A stretch of 43,994 nt of DNA from Candidatus Binataceae bacterium (GTDB lineage Bacteria > Desulfobacterota > Binatia > Binatales > Binataceae): positions 1 to 43,994 of the forward strand of contig DATGLK010000109.1 of the NCBI GenBank assembly GCA_035294265.1, read 5' to 3'. Each line of letters opens with the position of its first letter. The stretch's first letter is position 1. Under the pieces are notes generated by a model. The model had not been told where the DNA came from. It made no database searches and saw only the letters and a program-made list of their open reading frames with translations. The translations under genes and the position numbers were made by a program. Of the stretch, positions 43,644 to 43,994 are shown one piece after another.

Positions 43644-43994
<351 letters not shown>

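Overview
The window reads as high-GC chromosomal DNA from a Gram-negative, probably aerobic bacterium. Signs of this are several lipoprotein and Sec signal peptides, a menaquinone-type SdhCAB, a P450, a Rieske oxygenase and a minus-strand rRNA operon end. Its mix of flavin and P450 oxygenases, a TPP-dependent lyase, amidohydrolase and Rieske dioxygenase genes suits a metabolically versatile uncultivated soil or groundwater lineage such as Binatota, Desulfobacterota or NC10. That placement is inferred from gene content only. I saw no transposase, integrase, CRISPR array or tRNA gene.

Left part (1-21.6 kb), mostly housekeeping and catabolism: an FAD monooxygenase; a tightly overlapping sdhC-sdhA-sdhB operon whose anchor subunit resembles mycobacterial Sdh1; a minus-strand block of O-antigen-polymerase-like membrane protein, uvrC and cytochrome P450; a plus-strand catabolic operon (TPP enzyme, duplicated VOC protein, Tat-exported amidohydrolase); an orphan NtrC-type regulator; a minus-strand NAD oxidoreductase with a 3-methyladenine DNA glycosylase and a small lipoprotein; then a universal stress protein, a MaoC hydratase, a MetE-like protein and a PAS histidine kinase.

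Centre (21.7-32.5 kb), the most interesting part: eight consecutive plus-strand genes, nearly all with overlapping stop and start codons. They encode a small multi-pass membrane protein, a tubulin/FtsZ-like GTPase, a 1089-residue protein joining a zinc-ribbon region to an actin/Hsp70-type ATPase, a membrane-anchored unknown, an exported von Willebrand A lipoprotein with an intact MIDAS, a MotA/ExbB/ZorA-like channel subunit with a long coiled-coil tail, a MotB/ExbD/ZorB-like partner with the expected transmembrane Asp, and an exported single-HKD phospholipase-D nuclease. I read this as one envelope-spanning, ion-driven machine linking two cytoskeletal-type NTPases in the cytosol to a sensor and a nuclease outside the inner membrane. 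It partly matches FtsZ-like/vWA/OmpA neighbourhoods predicted by comparative genomics and the stator logic of the Zorya defence system, but I know of no described system with this full gene set.

Right part (32.5-44 kb): an ABC-2 exporter pair; an AT-rich promoter region leading to a secreted subtilase and an overlapping kelch-type lipoprotein; a small secreted Cys-containing protein; about 0.85 kb without a convincing gene but with a striking hairpin; an aromatic-degradation-type operon (class II aldolase, Rieske oxygenase alpha and beta) followed by an exported methyltransferase-like protein; and finally the 5S gene and the 3' end of 23S rRNA on the minus strand with a strong intrinsic terminator.
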